Shown here: one piece after another, positions 38,511 through 47,857 of the stretch
Position numbering within the stretch: the stretch's first letter is position 1
Layout: every line of letters begins with the position of its first letter
Assembly (NCBI GenBank): GCA_016718505.1
Contig: JADKDE010000002.1
Coordinates: 310,001 to 374,000, forward strand
Source: Saprospiraceae bacterium
GTDB lineage: Bacteria; Bacteroidota; Bacteroidia; Chitinophagales; Saprospiraceae
DNA: 64,000 nucleotides
Direction of reading: 5' to 3'
Program-made: the position numbers and the translations under genes
The notes under the pieces: model-generated
Told to the model about the DNA's origin: nothing
Seen by the model: the letters and a program-made list of their open reading frames with translations, nothing else
Database searches by the model: none

Positions 38511-38572
38511 TAGCCTACTTTTTGTCCATTACAAACTATCATCTATCAAAATAGCCTACTTTTTGTCCATTA
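38511..38572. repeat. Duplicated right inverted repeat of the IS
   Basis: TAGCCTACTTTTTGTCCATT plus A is present twice, at 38511-38531 and 38552-38572, separated by 20 bp. The left end has one copy. This may reflect a second insertion or deletion derivative at the same end. Confidence 0.8.
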
Positions 38573-40990
38573 TACCAAATTCCATTTCAATCGAAGGCTG
38601 TTGGTTACTACGCTTACGCTACTCAATGCCATAGCTGCTCCGGCAATGATAGGGTTCAATAAAAATCCATTTATAGGATAAAGTAGTCCAGCAGCTATCG
38701 GTATGCCAATTAGATTATAAATGAAAGCCCAGAATAAATTTTGGTTGATGGTGGCTACCGTTTGTTTAGACAATTTTATCGCTTCTGGGATCTTGGTCAA
38801 ATCGGAAGAAATTATGGTCATTTTGGCGACATTCATGGCAATATCGGAGCCTTTGCCCATGGCGATACTGACGTCTGCTGTCGCTAGAGCGGTGCTATCA
38901 TTGATTCCATCTCCGACCATCGCCACGGTTTTTCCTTTCTTTTGCAGCTCTTTTATAAATTCGGCCTTGTGATGGGGTAGGAGCTCGGCTTTAAAGTGCT
39001 TGATACCCGTTATTTGTGCTATGGATTTTGCTGTGGCTTCATTGTCACCAGTAAGCATGTATAATTCGATGCCCATTTCCTGCATTATCTTGATGGCTGC
39101 TACGGAATTTTCTTTGATTTTATCGGAAATGGCTATGACGGAAATCGCTTTTTTACCATCTGAAAACCAAATAACGGTCTTGGATAAATTACTCCACTCT
39201 TCAGCTAAGTGCTCCAATTCCTTTGAAATGGTAATCCCGTTTTCTAGCAATAATTTTTTATTTCCTACGAAGTAAGTCTCATCAGCGAAATTCGCCATAG
39301 CGCCTTTGCCTGTAATGCTCTCAAAATGGGTAAGATGTTTAGGTTTGATCCCATCAAAATAATTCACAATCGCCTCTGCAAGTGGGTGTTCAGATTGCTT
39401 TTCAATGCTAAGCAAAATGTGTTTTTTCTGATCATCCGCATCCAACCAAGCCACGTCTGTTACCTGTGGTTTGCCTTCGGTGATCGTTCCCGTTTTATCC
39501 AAAATGATGGCATCCACTTTTTGCGCCAATTCTAAACTTTCGGCATCTTTGATGAGAATTCCCTTTTCTGCGCCTTTGCCCACTCCAACCATGATGGCCG
39601 TAGGTGTGGCTAATCCTAATGCACACGGACAAGCGATGACCAGCACGGTGATAGCAGCCAAGAGGCCTTGTACCATGCCATTTTCTCCTCCCAAAATCGA
39701 CCAAATGATAAATGTCAGGATCGCAATGCCGATGACCGTCGGCACGAAAATACCAGCAATCTTATCGACCAGCTTCTGAACTGGGGCCTTGCTGCCTTGT
39801 GCGTCTTGGACCATTTTGATGATTTGCGCCAGCATCGTTTCTTGGCCTACTTTCACGGCTTTGAATTGAAAACTTCCTTTTTGATTGATGGTTCCTGCGA
39901 ATACTTTTTCGTTTAAATTTTTTAATACAGGGATGGGCTCCCCACTCAACATGCTTTCATCCACGTAAGAATTACCAAGCGTAACCACTCCATCAACGGC
40001 AATTTTTTCTCCAGGTTTCACCAATATAATATCGCCAATGTTTAGGCTTTCGATGGTCGTTTGGGCCTCAGTTCCATCCGATCGAAGGACTGTAACGGTC
40101 TTGGGTTGAAGACCTATAAGTTTTTTGAGAGCAGTCGAAGTGTTGCCTTTGGCTTTTTCTTCTAGTAATTTTCCTAATAGAATAAATGCAATAATGACTG
40201 AAGCGGCTTCAAAATAGACGTGGGCTTGTAATCCCCTCTGATGCCAAAAATCAGCAAACAGCATGTTAAATACGCTAAAAATATAAGCGATACCTGTACT
40301 CAAAGCCACCAAAGTATCCATATTGGCGGAGCGATGTTTTACTTGTTTCCAAGCGTTTATATAGAAATCTCGGCCCAACCAAAGTACTACAGGAGTCGAG
40401 AATGCCCACATGATCTGATTTCCATAGGGCATATCCATAAAAAACATCCCGATAATAACCACTGGCACGGAGAGTATGACCGCCCAGACGGTTTTAGTTT
40501 TTAATGTTTTAAACTTTTTTTCGTGAATGGCTTCTAGGGTTTCTTGTTGTTTCGACTCATCTTCAATGTAAAGATCGTACCCAGCACCTTGTACCGCCTT
40601 TTGAAGCTGTGCGACACTGGTCATATTGGGAAGGTACTCGACGATCAAATTGCCTGAGGCAAAATTTACAGAAGCACTCACAACACCAGGCTCGTAACGA
40701 ACGATGCTTTCGGCACTAACGGCACAGGATGCACAAGTCATCCCTAGTACAGGAAAAGTTTTCTTTACGGTAGTGACGCCGTAACCAAGGTCTTTTATTG
40801 ATTTAACGGCTTGAGAAACTACGTTTTCGTCGGTGACGGTGATAGCTGCTCTTTGGTTGTTAAGTTCTACAGAATGTGTTTTGATGCCTTTTACTTTTGC
40901 CAATCCATTATCTACGATCAAGGCGCAGTGTTCGCTATTAATATCTTCCAAGGGCAGGTAGATGATTTCTTTTTGGTTACCATTTGCCAT
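38570..40990 (-). CDS. copA: Copper-translocating P1B-type ATPase
   Basis: Exports Cu(I) across the inner membrane. The protein has 806 residues. Two HMA-like domains are at the N-terminus: the first (about 8-75) lacks a CxxC pair and keeps only EHC; the second has MTCASC (Cys86, Cys89). Then follow the TGEP-type actuator (MLSGEPIPV), the ion-channel motif CPCALGLATPTAIMVG, the phosphorylation site DKTGTITEG, SEHPLAEAI (HP motif) and GDGINDSTALATADVSIAMG. CPC and MTCASC place it with copper pumps. The final codons run directly into the end of the IS, whose first three bases form the TAA stop; the original C-terminus may therefore have been slightly different. The downstream copper chaperone gene is now cut off by the IS. 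Confidence 0.95.
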   Translation of the reverse strand: MANGNQKEIIYLPLEDINSEHCALIVDNGLAKVKGIKTHSVELNNQRAAITVTDENVVSQAVKSIKDLGYGVTTVKKTFPVLGMTCASCAVSAESIVRYEPGVVSASVNFASGNLIVEYLPNMTSVAQLQKAVQGAGYDLYIEDESKQQETLEAIHEKKFKTLKTKTVWAVILSVPVVIIGMFFMDMPYGNQIMWAFSTPVVLWLGRDFYINAWKQVKHRSANMDTLVALSTGIAYIFSVFNMLFADFWHQRGLQAHVYFEAASVIIAFILLGKLLEEKAKGNTSTALKKLIGLQPKTVTVLRSDGTEAQTTIESLNIGDIILVKPGEKIAVDGVVTLGNSYVDESMLSGEPIPVLKNLNEKVFAGTINQKGSFQFKAVKVGQETMLAQIIKMVQDAQGSKAPVQKLVDKIAGIFVPTVIGIAILTFIIWSILGGENGMVQGLLAAITVLVIACPCALGLATPTAIMVGVGKGAEKGILIKDAESLELAQKVDAIILDKTGTITEGKPQVTDVAWLDADDQKKHILLSIEKQSEHPLAEAIVNYFDGIKPKHLTHFESITGKGAMANFADETYFVGNKKLLLENGITISKELEHLAEEWSNLSKTVIWFSDGKKAISVIAISDKIKENSVAAIKIMQEMGIELYMLTGDNEATAKSIAQITGIKHFKAELLPHHKAEFIKELQKKGKTVAMVGDGINDSTALATADVSIAMGKGSDIAMNVAKMTIISSDLTKIPEAIKLSKQTVATINQNLFWAFIYNLIGIPIAAGLLYPINGFLLNPIIAGAAMALSSVSVVTNSLRLKWNLV

Positions 40991-41096
40991 GACACTATTA
41001 TTTAAAGGTTACAATGCAAAGGTGGCTACAATTGTTTGGTTAGTGCTTAGGATTTTTAAAGGTAATATTCACTCTCACCTCTGTTTCTAGGTCTTT

Positions 41097-42466
41097 TTAC
41101 TTCCACGTTTTTTTATTTTTGGCTATCAATTTTTCTTTGGTATAATGTTCAAGTCTGTGATGAAAAGGTACCAATAGTGCAGCGATACAAACCAAAGCCA
41201 ATAGCATTAGAATGGGGCTGTGATGAGTAATTCGTTCAAGTAAAGGGTGCAGGAGTAAATTTAAAAATTCAAAAACCATCAATAGGGCAATGGTCCCAAC
41301 TATTTCAATAGTCCTTGCATTGACTATAATACTGTTGCTAAACAGAAAAAATAATAGCAATAATGTAACTAATCCAATGGCGATAGCTGCATATTGAAGA
41401 TTGTTTCTATGTTGCAGATTTTCTTCTTTTATTTTGTTTTCTTTTTCCAACTGGTCTATGCGAAGCAGAATAGAGGAGCTAATGATGTCATTTTCAGCAC
41501 TTGCTTTTTTCAAACTATCTGTGAATACATAGTATATTTGTAAATACTTTAAAAGGCTATCTTTTTGGTGTTTAGCAGAGAATAACTTATACAATTGCTC
41601 ACTAGTATTTGCAATGTACATTTTGTTGTTTTTTCTCAATGCATCTTGATAAGCCATTCTTGCATAAATTAAGGCTTTCGAAGGGTTTTTATTGAAATTG
41701 CTATACCCCAAACAGGCGTCAATATAGGTATCCGTAAATTCATTTATACTATCTGTGTTTGTTTCAAAACATTTTTTGTAATAAACTTCCGCTAGTGTGG
41801 AATCTTTTTTTTGCGCATAATAATTTGCAAATGCTCCATTTAATCTTAATCGTCTTTCGTGGCTGTATGGAAAGTTATTTGAAGTTTTTTCATTCTTTGT
41901 TAATATTAAATTTGCCTCTTGTATAATTGGTAGAGCTAAATCTGGTTTTTGCATTTCTAAATATACCCTTGCTTTGCTGATAAGATAATTAATCTTATAA
42001 AAAAAGTTATTATCGTTTTCATGTAAGTTCAACAAATCAATGGCCTTAGTAATATTATTCAACGCCTCTTGGTAGTTTTTTAATTGTCTATAATATACAC
42101 TAATTTCTTTGAAGCAAAAAGATAATTGGAAGGTGTCATTTATTTTTTCGTAATATTTTGATGACTTATACATTAAAGCTAAACTCTTCGTAAAGTCACC
42201 AACTTTCGAAGCATTTAACGCACTAATAAAAGTTGCATCTGCGATTACTGTATCATTCTTATACAAATGAGCAATGTCTAGAAACGATTCGATTTTGATT
42301 TTTTTGAAATTAATATTCTGACCCATTGTAAATTGTTGCAGCAATAATTTTGCAATTTTATCTTTTTCTGGTTGATTTTTGCTAGTAGTATAGACAGAAA
42401 GTAAGCTATCGATTTTTTGAGCCGAACCACCAACTTGATAATTAGGTTAATGAACAATAATAACAT
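41097..42466 (-). CDS. TPR membrane protein without kinase or DNA-binding output (frameshift near the N-terminus)
   Basis: Tetratricopeptide-type helices span most of the protein (AKVGDFTKSLALMYKSSKYYE-like units, NYQEALNNITKAIDLLNL, DLALPIIQEANLIL, STLAEVYYKKCFE). A coiled coil (LEKENKIKEENLQHRNNLQ) and three to four transmembrane helices follow, then a short basic tail. Related proteins usually end in a histidine kinase or LuxR helix-turn-helix; here only the membrane part is left. The long frame starts at an internal ATG (42344), but the preceding bases encode GGSAQKIDSLLSVYTTSKNQ in the same frame, while ATG 42466 lies in another. One extra T at 42442-42443 would join MLLLFINLNYQVGGSAQKID into a possible signal peptide. 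Function unknown. Confidence 0.6.
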
Positions 42467-42648
42467 GCGCTTTTCAAGATAATCTGCTTCAATATTTTTA
42501 TTAATAGTTGCATGTTGTTTCGATTTATAAAGAAGAAGCCAAATGTGTTGCTTTAGAACGTTGTGGATTTGTTGATTAAAATATTATCACTTATTGTTAT
42601 GCGAAAATACTTTTTTATTCTGATTTATTTATGACAACATGAACTTTA

Positions 42649-42843
42649 TTAGTCAAAGAAATAGACATCAATATTTGCACCAGTTTTTATAATATTTTTT
42701 TCACACATACCTCCCCAAAAATACCATGTAAGATATTCCCACTTTTGAGATATAGTTTCGTCTGGAAAGGTGTTTTGTGCGTATGCTTCAAAGAAAAAAG
42801 TTGGAATAATCAACAGCGAGAAGACCAAAATTTGCTTTTTCAT
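42649..42843 (-). CDS. Small secreted protein, unknown
   Basis: A protein of 64 residues with a convincing Sec signal peptide (MKKQILVFSLLIIPTFFFE then AYAQ) and a mature part of about 42 residues that contains Trp-rich QKWEYLTWYFWGG and one Cys. I recognise no family. It could be a short secreted peptide or the start of a truncated gene. Confidence 0.45.
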   Translation of the reverse strand: MKKQILVFSLLIIPTFFFEAYAQNTFPDETISQKWEYLTWYFWGGMCEKNIIKTGANIDVYFFD

Positions 42844-43308
42844 ATCTGTTCATTTAGAGGTTTTAAATATTCTATACGCGCCCTGTTGGATACCTTGCAG
42901 GTTACTTTTGCTATTCGAATGCGATACTTTTTATTTTTTCAAAAAAAATTCCATGTTTCAAATGATAACCGACTTCAATCATATTTTTAATACTACAATC
43001 TTACATTATATAGAAGCGATGGTCAATGTAGGAGTTCTGAATAAAGTTACAAATTATAATCCAAATGTGTGCAATATAAGGAATTTATTTTCGAGTTTTA
43101 CTAGAATCCCCAATGAATAATGCTGATGTTATCAATGTCGCAACATAATGAGCATGTATTATCAAAGGTTACTTTTTCCTAATAACACAGAGATCTATGT
43201 TAGCTTTACAATGAAAAATCTCTACACCAAATGGATAAGCACTTGATGTAGAGAACGACGTTAATTTGCCTTCTTGGTGAACCATTTTGGGCTATGTTTA
43301 CTTATTTT
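42844..43308. other. Noncoding gap
   Basis: AT-rich DNA between the small secreted protein and hdeD. Forward ORFs of 80-116 codons here show no family features and biased, low-complexity composition. Nothing else is seen. Confidence 0.4.
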
Positions 43309-43943
43309 TTAGCCTTTAACTTGGTTGATTATTTCGTCTTGAATGGCGTTTATCCTTGATTTTAATTCAGGTGTTATTTTATCTGGGAAATCCTTAAGTT
43401 TTTAAGATTAAATGCTAATACTAACGAAGCAATTCCTACGAAGATGAAAGACAAAGCGGTGATGGTCACCAAGGAAATACCCGTAAATATTGGATTGGCC
43501 AATAACAATAGGGATAAAATAATGCCCAGCACGCTGGTAATGGCTGCATTTCCCCAATTTAATATTTTTAAATCTTTCATATCGAATGAAAAACCCAGCA
43601 ACTGGAAAGAGCGAAAAAGCATCGTAAATCCTACGAAAAAAGGCAGAACAGCAATAGAAATACTCGGATATATGGCTAGGTAAATACCAATGGCAAAGGT
43701 AAAAATACCACCAACGAGATACCAGCCCCAGCCTTTAAGGGTTTTATTGTTGCCAATGGAAAAAAATATGTCCATCAGCCCAGAGACGATATAAGAGACA
43801 CTAAAAAGAATGGACAGTGTAAGATAAGTCTCTAGCGGCACCGTGAATATATAAATTCCAAATAGAATGAATAATACTCCAATGATTAGAGGTAGGTACC
43901 AATGCTTTACAGAATTCGAGAATTGATGCAATAAACTTGTCAT
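43309..43943 (-). CDS. HdeD/DUF308 family membrane protein (frameshifted 3' end)
   Basis: Six hydrophobic helices in paired repeats (YLPLIIGVLFILFGIYIFTV, GWYLVGGIFTFAIGIYLAIY, ILNWGNAAITSVLGIILSLL) match the HdeD family, implicated in acid resistance in enterobacteria and of unclear role elsewhere. As read, the frame stops at 43374 after NLKNLRISQIK. Adding one T to the five-T run at 43399-43403 instead gives NLKKLKDFPDKITPELKSRI and on to INQVKG, with a stop at 43309-43311. That is a typical amphipathic soluble tail, so the longer product is likely correct. Confidence 0.82.
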
Positions 43944-44427
43944 ATCATTTGGTTTTAATTGTTTCGCCTACTTTGTTACACGGTTTTCGGCATGTCCGTT
44001 TTGCTTTCAAATGTTTATTTTTTGATAAAAACTTTATTTGACAGAATTTGGACTACAACGCTGGGAAAATAGAGAATTAAGGAAGAATTCAAAAGGCAGT
44101 TAGATAAAAAACTCAATCAAAATCAGCAGAATTGTGGATAAAATTCTACCGATATAATATGTAGCGCTGTTTTATATTTTCACTAATTATTGATATAATA
44201 TTTGTTAAATCAAATTGAAAAATTTATTATTATTTTAAATGCAAACAAATTTAACAATTATTTGCTAAAATCAAAAGCGAAATTTAATATTATTTTGGTA
44301 AAAATTTTGAGGGTTTTTGAATTGGGGGTTTGAGTTGATTTTGGAGAGCGGTTTTACATATAGTCATACAGAAAAAGAAGCTGTTTTTAGTTAATGTTGA
44401 ATAGTGTTTTCTACATTTTTTTCAAGG
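43944..44427. other. Noncoding gap
   Basis: 484 bp, very AT-rich with poly-A/T tracts. No ORF, hairpin or promoter that can be defended. Confidence 0.4.
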
Positions 44428-44784
44428 CTATTCATTCATGCTCTGCCCAAAAGTGAGCAAATTGTTGTCGGGATCGAGTAAGGCAAATTCTTTTTGACCC
44501 CAAGGTTTGATCTCTAGGTGCCCATTGGGATGGATCGGGATTTTATGGTTCAAATACGATTGAAAAAGCCCTTCAATATCGTTGGTGCGGATATAAACTT
44601 GTCCATAATTCTCTTTAGGATCCAGTGCTTTGAAAAGAAAAAAATGAAGCTCGATATTGTCTTTTCTAAGGATGACATAATCTGAGTAATCACCGAGCAA
44701 TTGAAACTTGAGTAAATTTATGTAAAAATCAAGGGTTCGGTTTTTATCGCGCATCGGCAGTTTTGGGTGTATATTTGTTAACAC
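44428..44784 (-). CDS. VOC-family protein, bleomycin-resistance type
   Basis: A protein of 118 residues, one VOC unit pair: LPMRDKNRTLDFYINLLKFQLL in the first half and GQVYIRTNDIEGLFQSYLNH in the second, ending in FALLDPDNNLLTFGQ. The pattern matches bleomycin/glyoxalase-fold proteins, which as dimers bind small molecules or catalyse isomerisation. Substrate unknown; resistance function should not be assumed. It stands alone. Confidence 0.8.
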   Translation of the reverse strand: MLTNIHPKLPMRDKNRTLDFYINLLKFQLLGDYSDYVILRKDNIELHFFLFKALDPKENYGQVYIRTNDIEGLFQSYLNHKIPIHPNGHLEIKPWGQKEFALLDPDNNLLTFGQSMNE

Positions 44785-45247
44785 TTTCTGTGAATTATTT
44801 TGTGCTGTTAATAGAATATAATGTAAGATAAGTTAATTATTTGGCCACAGTAAGCCGCAACCATTTAGAAACGCCTTTATTCATTTCTTATTCTTTTTTT
44901 ACTAGGTAAAACCTTCGGAAATAATGCCAAGATACCATTGATTTTTTTTATTTTTGGTAATTGAAAAAAGCACCGGTGTACTTCATTTTCTATTCGTTTA
45001 ACGAATTTGGTTTTGATAATTTATTTTTTTGAAAAAAAAGATAAAAAGTTCAAGTCAGGGAAGGAGCTTTTCAAATTTCACGTTACTTTAATAGCTGAAA
45101 AAATTCAAAGAGCAAGACAAAATATTTTCGTCAGTACTTATACCATTATCAGTATCTTTGTACATATAGTCTTGAGAAACTAGTCTTAAAAGTGGTCAAA
45201 AATAATTTTTGAGGTATGTTTTTGTTATTCCGTTAAATAAACAATAT
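44785..45247. other. Noncoding gap with promoter before the toxin-antitoxin pair
   Basis: 463 bp, AT-rich. A TATCTTTG box at 45153-45160 matches the Bacteroidota -7 element. A short open frame around 45100-45185 (AEKIQRARQNIFVS) could be a gene remnant, but it is too short to name. Confidence 0.4.
45153..45160 (+). promoter_or_regulatory. Candidate -7 box for the toxin-antitoxin operon
   Basis: TATCTTTG fits the TAnnTTTG consensus of Bacteroidota sigma factors, 88 bp before the antitoxin ATG. A -33 TTTG is not clear. Confidence 0.45.
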
Positions 45248-45484
45248 ATGGCAGTAATAGAGCTTAAGAACCAAGTAAGAGAACGTATCGATTCAGTAAC
45301 TGATGAGTATTTATTAGAAGAAATTCTTAATTTAATAGATTTTGAATCTAATAAAGAAGGAGTTTTTAATATTCCAGATGATCATCTTAAAGAATTGGAA
45401 ATAAGCTTAAATCAAATGAAAAATGGAGAGACAATATCGAACGAAGATGTGGATGTAAAAATTCAAAAATGGCTCTCAAAATAG
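45248..45484 (+). CDS. Antitoxin of a ParE/RelE-type pair
   Basis: Start set at ATG 45248 (MAVIELKNQVRERIDSVTDE) because the upstream ATG at 45209 adds a leader without counterpart. The product has 78 residues. It is predicted helical at the N-terminus with an acidic middle and ends IQKWLSK; such short proteins before ParE/RelE toxins wrap the toxin and repress the operon. The stop overlaps the toxin start by 16 bp, as is usual for these modules. I recognise no named antitoxin family with certainty. Confidence 0.75.
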   Translation: MAVIELKNQVRERIDSVTDEYLLEEILNLIDFESNKEGVFNIPDDHLKELEISLNQMKNGETISNEDVDVKIQKWLSK

Positions 45485-45771
45485 TCTGGACAAGAAATGC
45501 CTTAGAACATTTAGAGGAAATTCTAAAATATTGGGAAGACAGAAACGGGACTAACCAATATTCCATAAAACTGTATAAATTAATTCAAAAAAGCTTGGAT
45601 GTACTATCTAGGTATCCTGACATAGGAATCAATACAAGCATTGGTCTTGTACGAAAGAAAACAATAAAAGATTATTTTATTTATTACAATTATGATATGG
45701 CCAGTTTGACCATATTGGGAATAGTTGATATGCGACGAAATCCAAAATTTTTAAAAAAGTTTGAAGTCTAA
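45469..45771 (+). CDS. ParE/RelE superfamily toxin
   Basis: A protein of 100 residues beginning LKIVWTRNALEHLEEILKYW, the typical first strand and helices of the family, with KLIQKSLDVLSRYPDIGI and an Arg/Lys-rich C-terminal sheet (GLVRKKTIKDYFIYYNYD, ILGIVDMRRNPKFL). ParE toxins poison gyrase and RelE toxins cleave ribosome-bound mRNA; the sequence alone does not decide. It is translationally coupled to the preceding antitoxin. The pair lies in an accessory stretch between two gaps. Confidence 0.85.
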   Translation: MALKIVWTRNALEHLEEILKYWEDRNGTNQYSIKLYKLIQKSLDVLSRYPDIGINTSIGLVRKKTIKDYFIYYNYDMASLTILGIVDMRRNPKFLKKFEV

Positions 45772-45795
45772 CACATCATCAAGGAATATTCACCC

Positions 45796-46206
45796 ATGAC
45801 CCCACAAAATACTCTTCCACAAGACATTGAAGCATACCACCGGCAATTGGATTCCGAGGAAAATGCTGTATGTAGTCTGTTGGCGGGGATTATTGCTAGT
45901 GAGTTGGTGGAAGCCGAAGGTAAACTATGGCATGCGCATCCTGTTTGGTTTATCGAGGGAAACCCTATCGTGGGGTATAGTCGCCAAAAGGCAGGGATAA
46001 GGCTCATGTTTTGGAGCGGGGCGGATTTTGACGAAGAGGGGCTGAATGTGCTAGGAAAAAAATTCAAGGATGCTTCGGTTTTTTACCAAAGCGTTGAGCA
46101 ACTGGACGAAACGGATTTGGTCAGGTGGCTGGAAAAATCTCGTAATATCCAATGGGATTATAAAAATATTGTCAAGCGAAAAGGCCAGCTCTTGCGATTA
46201 AAATAA
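45796..46206 (+). CDS. DUF1801-type (YdhG/CyaY-like fold) protein
   Basis: A protein of 136 residues with IEAYHRQLDSEENAVCSLLAGII, KLWHAHPVWFIEGNPIVGYS and LMFWSGADFDEEGL, the pattern of the YdhG-like domain found in small cytoplasmic proteins of unknown function. It starts 25 bp after the toxin stop on the same strand, so readthrough from the toxin-antitoxin promoter is possible. Confidence 0.75.
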   Translation: MTPQNTLPQDIEAYHRQLDSEENAVCSLLAGIIASELVEAEGKLWHAHPVWFIEGNPIVGYSRQKAGIRLMFWSGADFDEEGLNVLGKKFKDASVFYQSVEQLDETDLVRWLEKSRNIQWDYKNIVKRKGQLLRLK

Positions 46207-46239
46207 AAGATGTATCTGATTCCTGGTAGAAAGCGTAGC

Positions 46240-46590
46240 CTAGGCTTTTCTCACGAATTCTGATTTCAAATACATGGCACCGATGCCATCTATTTTGCAA
46301 GAAATATTGTGTCCATCGACTGCCTCAATCAATCGAATATTGCGGACTTTGGTTCCTACTTTTACGCCTGATGTAGATCCTTTGACCTTGAGATCTTTAA
46401 TCACGATGACCGAATCGCCTGTTACTAGGACATTGCCATTAGAGTCGAGTACTTGGACATTCTCATCGGTTGCTTCTGCGGATTCAGCATTGGCATCCCA
46501 CTCATGGAAACACTCAGCGCACACCCACATTTCACCGTCTTGGTAAACATTTTCTGATTTGCACTGGGGACATCGAGGATCTGAACTCAT
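46240..46590 (-). CDS. phnA: PhnA-family zinc-ribbon protein
   Basis: A protein of 116 residues. The N-terminal zinc ribbon has two Cys pairs (CPQCKSENV and WVCAECFHEW). The C-terminal SH3-like half contains VLVTGDSVIVIKDLKVKGSTS. This is the YjdM/PhnA family. The name comes from a phosphonate locus, but the protein is not part of the C-P lyase and its role is unknown. Convergent with the DUF1801 gene. Confidence 0.9.
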   Translation of the reverse strand: MSSDPRCPQCKSENVYQDGEMWVCAECFHEWDANAESAEATDENVQVLDSNGNVLVTGDSVIVIKDLKVKGSTSGVKVGTKVRNIRLIEAVDGHNISCKIDGIGAMYLKSEFVRKA

Positions 46591-46782
46591 TTTTTAAACT
46601 TTGATATTTTTTAAGTAAAAGGAATACAAAGGTGGTGATTTCTTTGGTAAAAGTTCGAATTTTGGGCATTAAATTCTAAATTGGTACCCACGTCAAATAA
46701 AAAGTCCTTTGCTAAAACCTTGATAATAAAGCATTTGTATTTTTAAGTTCAATATTGTGAGGGAAATTAGGATCAATCCAGC

Positions 46783-46790
46783 TATCTTTG
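46783..46790 (+). promoter_or_regulatory. Candidate -7 box for the Mrp gene
   Basis: TATCTTTG (46783-46790) matches TAnnTTTG and lies 19 bp before the ATG at 46810. A TTG at 46755-46757 could be the -33 element, with a spacer slightly longer than usual. Confidence 0.5.
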
Positions 46791-46809
46791 TAAAACCAAG
46801 TACAACATT

Positions 46810-47850
46810 ATGGAGATTACAAAGGATCAGATCCTTGAGGTATTAACGCAAGTCACAGACCCAAGGACAGGTCACAATATCATCGAATCAAAAACTTTAG
46901 AAAGCATCGACATCCAACAAGGTAAAGTATTTTTACTGCTCAATACCCGAGGTGTAGATGCCCAGATATTAAGTTCTATTAATTTTCAATGTGTATCCGC
47001 GATAGAAGACGCTTTCCCTAAATTAATTGTAGAAATCAGAAAAAATGAGGTACCGAGACCCATCAGTATTTTACCACAAGTGAAAAATTGTATCGCCATA
47101 GGCAGTGGCAAAGGGGGCGTCGGAAAATCTACAGTCACAGCGAATCTTGCGTGTACATTGGCCATGAAAGGCTATAAAGTAGGACTGATAGATGCGGATC
47201 TTTATGGACCTTCGATCCCTACGATGTTCGGCGTAGAAAAAATGCGCCCAGCCATCGATGACAGGTCTGGAAAGCCCATGTTGGTGCCTATACTAAAGCA
47301 CGGCGTTTACCTCATGTCCATAGGTTTTGTCATCAATCCAGAACAAGCGGTCATCCTCAGAGGTCCAAGACTTTCTGGAATAATAAAGCAATTCTTGCAA
47401 GATACGGTCTGGCCACCGCTGGATTTTCTATTTTTTGATTTGCCACCAGGTACGGGAGATATCCAATTGACCTTGGTACAGACTTTGCCCATTCAGGGCG
47501 CCATCATTGTATCTACCCCACAAAAAGTCTCTTGTATCGATGCGCTAAAGGCCGTCAATATGTTCAAAATGCCTTCAATTGACGTTCCAGTACTAGGAGT
47601 TGTAGAGAATATGTCTTGGTTTAGCCCAGTGGATGCCATGGACAAGAAATACTTGATTTTTGGAGAAGGCGGCGTAGAAGCTTTGGCTAAAGAGGAGGAG
47701 TTGCCATTTCTTGGAAAAATACCCCTTGTCATGAGTGCTGGAATTTCCTCTGATGCAGGCAGCCCCGAAGTCCTCACAAACGATGCTTTTAGACAAGAGT
47801 ATATCGAACCAATAGCTTTGAAAATCATCCATTCATTCGCTAATTCTTAA
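46810..47850 (+). CDS. mrp: Mrp/NBP35-type iron-sulfur cluster carrier ATPase
   Basis: A protein of 346 residues. A DUF59/MIP18-like domain (residues about 1-80) precedes a deviant Walker A P-loop, IGSGKGGVGKSTVTANLA, then GLIDADLYGPSIPTMFG and FDLPPGTGDIQLTL. Members carry Fe-S clusters to apoproteins in the cytoplasm. The CxxC found near the C-terminus of many homologues is absent (ENMSWFSPVDAMDKKYLIFG); Bacteroidota Mrp proteins commonly lack it. The next gene starts 7 bp downstream. Confidence 0.93.
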   Translation: MEITKDQILEVLTQVTDPRTGHNIIESKTLESIDIQQGKVFLLLNTRGVDAQILSSINFQCVSAIEDAFPKLIVEIRKNEVPRPISILPQVKNCIAIGSGKGGVGKSTVTANLACTLAMKGYKVGLIDADLYGPSIPTMFGVEKMRPAIDDRSGKPMLVPILKHGVYLMSIGFVINPEQAVILRGPRLSGIIKQFLQDTVWPPLDFLFFDLPPGTGDIQLTLVQTLPIQGAIIVSTPQKVSCIDALKAVNMFKMPSIDVPVLGVVENMSWFSPVDAMDKKYLIFGEGGVEALAKEEELPFLGKIPLVMSAGISSDAGSPEVLTNDAFRQEYIEPIALKIIHSFANS

Positions 47851-47857
47851 TAAAAAT

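Larger units (their letters stand above)
37358..38572 (+). mobile_element. Decayed insertion sequence, IS256-like (zinc-ribbon/IS1249-type transposase)
   Basis: Bounded by a 21-bp inverted repeat: TAATGGACAAAAAGTAGGCT plus A at 37358-37378 and its complement at 38552-38572. A second copy of the right repeat occurs at 38511-38531, 41 bp inside the first. One transposase gene, frameshifted several times, lies between. No target duplication is obvious. The outer right repeat supplies the stop codon of copA. Confidence 0.85.

Noticed and set aside
45060..45185. Possible DUF1016-like remnant before the toxin-antitoxin pair
   Set aside because: The open stretch is under 30 codons and its similarity is too weak to support.
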